A DNA stretch of 64,000 nucleotides from Panagrolaimus kolymaensis (taxonomy: Eukaryota; Nematoda; Chromadorea; Rhabditida; Panagrolaimidae). The stretch lies in assembly GCA_028622995.1 (NCBI GenBank), contig JAJQJQ010000036.1, positions 2,170,001 through 2,234,000 of the forward strand. The letters run 5' to 3'. Positions 59,787-64,000 of this stretch are shown one piece after another. The translations under genes were made by a program, and so were the position numbers. Under the pieces are notes generated by a model. That model ran no database searches. It was not told the DNA's origin and saw nothing but the letters and a program-made list of their open reading frames with translations. Each line of letters begins with the position of its first letter. Positions within the stretch are counted from its first letter, which is position 1.

Positions 59787-62700
59787 TTAAGAAAGACAAA
59801 AGCCGTAAGGGTACACCGTCAGATCTGGACCCACAAAGCCCTTCTTATATATAACCTTATAAGTTTTGCTGACCTCCTTGGTATATACATGACCCAAACG
59901 CGTTGGTCTAATTTGATGATATGAAAGCGGGACTTTATTTTCAGTACTGTAGTTTAGAATCATGTCCTTGAATTTATCAAATGTTAGGATGTTGGATGTT
60001 TCATCATCGTAAGTTATGCCGCGACATTTGATTGAGTAATTTATTTCATTCGTCAATTTGTTACGGATTTTTAATCCGTACTGTTTCGGGCCACCTAGAA
60101 ATGATAAAATTATCACTGATAAACAAAAAAAACAAAAAAATTTACCTATTACCGCTTCAAGGATTTCTTCATGCGGCTTCACTTCGTTTGTTAGATCACC
60201 GAGAAAAGGACCAATTGGAAGTGGATTCATATCTTCAGGGCACTCGAATATCAACGAGTCTAAAAATTTTATAAAATTATTTTTAATTTTAGAGCTTTAA
60301 TCAAAAAATACCTGTATCAGTATAACCCAAAATTATATGTTTGGAGGGATCAGCAGCATTGGTTTTATTAAGTTGAGCAATGGTATCCATCGCCGAGTAA
60401 AGTTTAACCCTTGCAGCAGACGTGGTGAACAAAGCAACAATTATATTAGAACAGTCATGCTCACGAATAAATTCCTCAACCTCATTATAGACGACCATAA
60501 CAGAATGGTCGTCATTTAGCAAATCTATTGAACAAAGTTCAAACTTATCCTCATCGAAAATTTTTTCTAATTCCAGCGGATCCGCTGTAATCAGAGTGCG
60601 ACTCATATTATTCCTCATACCAAATTTGCCGAACAAATTGTTTAAAGCCAACTTTGCTATCTGACGCAATGATTCATTTCTAATAAATTTAGAGTAAACC
60701 AAATTTAAACCGAAAAGTTCTTTATAAAGACGGATAAACTCATGTTTTTTTTCTTCAGTATCAATTCCAGGCGGCCATCCGTCCGCATGGACCTTGCATT
60801 CCAAAAAACGACGAACATATGATTGAAATAGTGTTGTACTCCATTTCTCATACTTGTAAGCTCCATAAAATTTGGTTACGCTATATTTATGCTCGAGGGC
60901 CAGGTCGAGCTCCAAATGGGTAAGTGTTGCAACCCATCCTCGAGCTTTTGAATCATGGTCGCATTTCCTAATTTGACGGGAATTTTCTTCATCAGTGTAG
61001 AGCAACGAGCAAGCTTTACATAACGGCATCAAAAGAAAGTCTTTTGCACGAAGCGGAACCACAGGAAACAAAAGATCTGTGGGCGGGATAATGAACACTT
61101 TGATTAGACTAAAAAAAGGTGACTTTTATTTTTTGCGCAAAAAAAATGCATTCATGGAAAGAAAGGAGCCAATCAAAAAAGAGCAATGAATGAAAAGAGA
61201 GATGCGGAAAAAAGCGTGCGCGTACATTTTTTGATTAAAAAGAAGATAATTTTTAAGAAAAAACTGACCCTTTGATATCGTAATCAGAAGGCGATGTCCA
61301 ATGAACATTTTCTTTATCAAATGGTACTTCAATAATTTCAGGATGTCCTATTGGAATTGGATTTGTATACAGCGCCCATGGATACAAACTACAAAAATCA
61401 ACATAAAGAATTTTTCTGCCAGGCGATTTTTTCAAATGAAGATGGTGCGGATTCGTTCGCCCCTGGAAAAAATTTTTTAATTAAGTTTTTAAATTAAATA
61501 AGATAAAAAGCTCACTCCAAAAAAAGCATCATTTGGTACAATCGGTCCCGAAAGTATAACATTATCATAAAATTGCTTCATTTCTGGATCTTTTTTTAAC
61601 AGTTTTTGAGTCTCACAGCTCCAAATGCATTCAACATTATATCCCATTGATTTCAAATGATCTATTCGATTTTTTGTTCGATCAGCTTCCTTTTTTACTG
61701 TTCTTCCAGTTGGTAAAATTGTTCCAGGTTTCAAACAATTATGCGCATGCCAAACGCAACTAAAAATTAAATTAAAAAACTAACTTTTATTTTTAAAATA
61801 TTTTTTGAATCTCACCCAAGATATTCAATAATTAAATTTTCGTCTTCAATGAAGCCGTCCACAAGGTAATTGCCAATCTTTTTTTCACCTCCTGGAGAGT
61901 TTCGATGTTGAATTCTTTTTCCATACTTGAACTCTCGCCATGCAAAATATTTTTGGGCCTCCAAACTCGATTTTGACTGACGCTGATATCCTTTGAATGG
62001 AACCAATGCCAAAGTTTTTTCAGTCAAAAATTTATAACGAAACAATTTCATACAGGCTGATGGAATTGTGATGCCTTCAACAAAGGGATTGAGACCATCG
62101 GCCATTTCCATAAAAAGTTTTCTGAAGGCGACGAAGCCATGCGCAAGAATTAATACATCATTTATCTATAAAATGATTAGCTTTTTAAAAAAAGTTTTAT
62201 TTTTAAATTAAAATTTAACTTACACCATATTCCATTAATTCTCTTGGAAGAAAGAAAGGTGTATTGTAGTTGGCAGTGTACCAATTTTCAAATTCAACCT
62301 TTTTTGCAGTTGTCATTGTTTTGATTGAATAAAATTCTCTTGGAGGCAAGTGAGGCATTTCAGGTAAAAAATAATTGGCTTTACAGTTCCACAAAAAAGG
62401 AAAGATGCCTTTAGGGGAAACGGGTAAATCAAAGGTTTTTACAAATTTTGAAAGAGGCATAGGTAAAAAATTATAAGTATCACGAAAATGGACGTCGCCA
62501 GAATTTTTTCCTTTAGGCACATGAATTTCGAAAAATTTTACACCGCGTTTTATAACTGATGGAGTTAGTTTAAATTCAAATAATTGCCTCAGGACAAATA
62601 AGAAATCAAATTTCATTCCAAAATGAGCGAATGCGTAAGTTTTAATCTTTTTATCAGTGAATCCAAAAATAATCCATTCGGTGAATTCATAAATGCAATT

Positions 62701-64000
62701 ATTACCCAAAGGACCAGACCATATTTTTATTTTTTCGCCACAAACTTTACAGTCATTTTGTGCCATAAAGTTTTCTTCTCTAAGGCAATTAGAGCAAGTG
62801 ACAATTGCGCATACAAAGTTCACTTCGTGTTCATAAACGCCTTTTCGAACTTCATCATCTTGAAGAGTTTCAAAATCGAAAAAAATATATCTTACAACTG
62901 GCTTTTCGCTTAGCTTGTAAATTTGAATAAAGCAGTGGTCGTCAATAGGGTGTGTGCTATGGCAAATATTACAATAACGTTGGTTACAGACGTGCGGTAT
63001 TTTATCACGTGTACGCCAAGTTATCCCACAATCAGAACAGTAAATAAATTTCAGACAAATTTTGTTAGTTAAATGATAAGAGTGGCATTCAGAATTTGGG
63101 AAGGTGCGTGAACATATATTACAAAAGACAGATACTTCACGTTTACAAGGGAATCGAGAAAGACGGTTACAATAATTGCATTTACGTGAACATGACGTTG
63201 AATGCCGATCGACACCTTTATACGTTGCCAGACATGGAACACAAAATTGATATCCTGGTTTACCAGAACAAAATAAATTTAAATTTTTAATAGCATAAAA
63301 ATGATTGTTAAAGAAAAAAAGAGGTAAATAAAATTCAGGATTTTCGACTTGCCCCTTAAAAATAGGTTTTACATAAGAATTTACTCCGAAAATTAATATG
63401 CAATATTTATCATCAAAAGTTTTTATAAAATAATCTTGCACTTTTTGCGCGTGAGTAAGATTATATCCGTTTAAATTAGGATCGATTTCGACTTTATCAA
63501 GTAATTCCAAAACTTCATCGCGTAAAAGTTGGGCATATTTTTGAACGTTTTTATAAATTTTATTAAATTTAGTCGATAAAGATCTTTGCTCAGGTGTTTT
63601 TTTATTATTAATACCGCGCGTTAATACATATAATATAGATGCAAGGATAGAATAAAAAAGACAAAAATGATCTGACATAATTACATTGATGAGATTTTTT
63701 TCATCAATATTTCCCATGAGTGGATCGAATCCACTACCGATAACAAGTGGTATTTTAGCTGGAGATTTATAGGTAGTAAAGACAACTTTAAGAGGTTCGC
63801 TAAAGAGCGGGACCAAACGGTCAGATTGTTGGAGTTTAAATAAATAATTTTCAAAAAGTTGACCAATTTCTTGATCAATTCTTGCAAAAGGAATTTCAAT
63901 AGGAGAAGTAAGAGCGTCAGAAGTAACACTAATTCCAACTTTTTCAACAGCAGAATCTTCAAAAAGGATCAATTTAAAAGTATCCGAAATATCGCCGACA
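59787..64000 (-). CDS. Protein-primed family B DNA polymerase, Maverick/Polinton type (5' end off the window)
   Basis: Seven exons (64000-62224, 62165-61816, 61759-61516, 61462-61269, 61108-60312, 60259-60146, 60094-59787) join in frame to 1,260 residues and remain open at the right edge. Family B motifs are in order: FFDFETL (exonuclease ExoI) near visible residue 374, HFGMKFDFLFVLRQL, DVLILAHGF, GCVWHAHNC, VDFCSLYPWA (polymerase motif A), ALNNLFGKFG (motif B) and YTDTDSLIF (motif C, split across an intron). The downstream GPFLGDLTNEV and GGPKQYGLK blocks are typical of the Polinton/adintovirus group that replicates linear DNA from a protein primer. An unusual Cys/His-rich stretch (CNYCNRL, CNICSRTF, CSDCGITW, CNICHSTH) precedes ExoI and may bind zinc. 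No stop or frameshift is seen, so this copy looks young and possibly functional. Integrase, ATPase and capsid genes are not in the window. Confidence 0.9.

Overview
This is very AT-rich nuclear DNA from a nematode. Coding exons are split by short introns with GTAAGT-like donors and TTTNAG acceptors, and the gene set (Wnt, patched-related, LIPS-type lipase, CCCH finger, LY6-like, proteasome ATPase) is animal. Several copies of a divergent F-box-like protein family resemble those I know from root-knot nematodes, so a tylenchid plant parasite such as Meloidogyne is my best guess. That guess is an inference, not a proven identity. No bacterial-style operons are present.

Layout. 1-5.7 kb: the 3' end of an unknown cysteine-containing protein (+); an F-box-like gene (-) broken by a hAT-type MITE; a divergent 26S proteasome Rpt2-type ATPase (+); and a 5'-less chimera of SART3-like and F-box-like sequence (-), lying between two copies of the Rpt2 3' flank. 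6.1-10.8 kb: a five-exon Wnt gene (-) with a CCCH zinc-finger gene nested on the opposite strand in its largest intron, and a cluster of repeated 12-bp motifs about 1 kb upstream. 13.6-16.7 kb: a LY6/uPAR-like secreted protein (+) and a coiled-coil protein with a FLYWCH-like C-terminal domain (-). 16.7-20.7 kb: decayed AT-rich repeats. 20.7-24.4 kb: an intron-containing AniA-type copper nitrite reductase with a mitochondrial-looking presequence (+) and a small four-helix membrane protein with a PPxY-like tail (-).

25.6-30.5 kb: a dead envelope fragment of phlebovirus-Gc type with a possible short LTR, then a 1,107-residue protein with folded ends and a long Q/N/P-rich middle, possibly a LOTUS-type germ-granule protein (-). 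30.5-39.9 kb: gene-poor DNA holding one tRNA-Arg(ACG) and two more hAT-like MITEs with perfect 8-bp target duplications. 39.9-50.7 kb: a patched-related transporter-like protein (+), a DXO/Dom3Z-like protein (+), an F-box-like gene (-), a class 2 lipase (-) and an F-box fragment (-). 51.1-58.7 kb: about 56 tandem copies of a 134-135 bp satellite with a near-invariant core and nested higher-order repeats. 58.9-64 kb: an unknown acidic-tailed protein and a seven-exon, apparently intact protein-primed family B DNA polymerase of Maverick/Polinton type that runs off the right edge (both -).

The genes do not form a pathway. The most notable items are the predicted-active copper nitrite reductase in an animal genome, the conserved-core satellite beside a Polinton-type polymerase, the Rpt2 paralogue lacking its pore-loop tyrosine, and the set of hAT-type MITEs. 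All exon boundaries come from reading splice signals and reading frame by eye; no searches were run.
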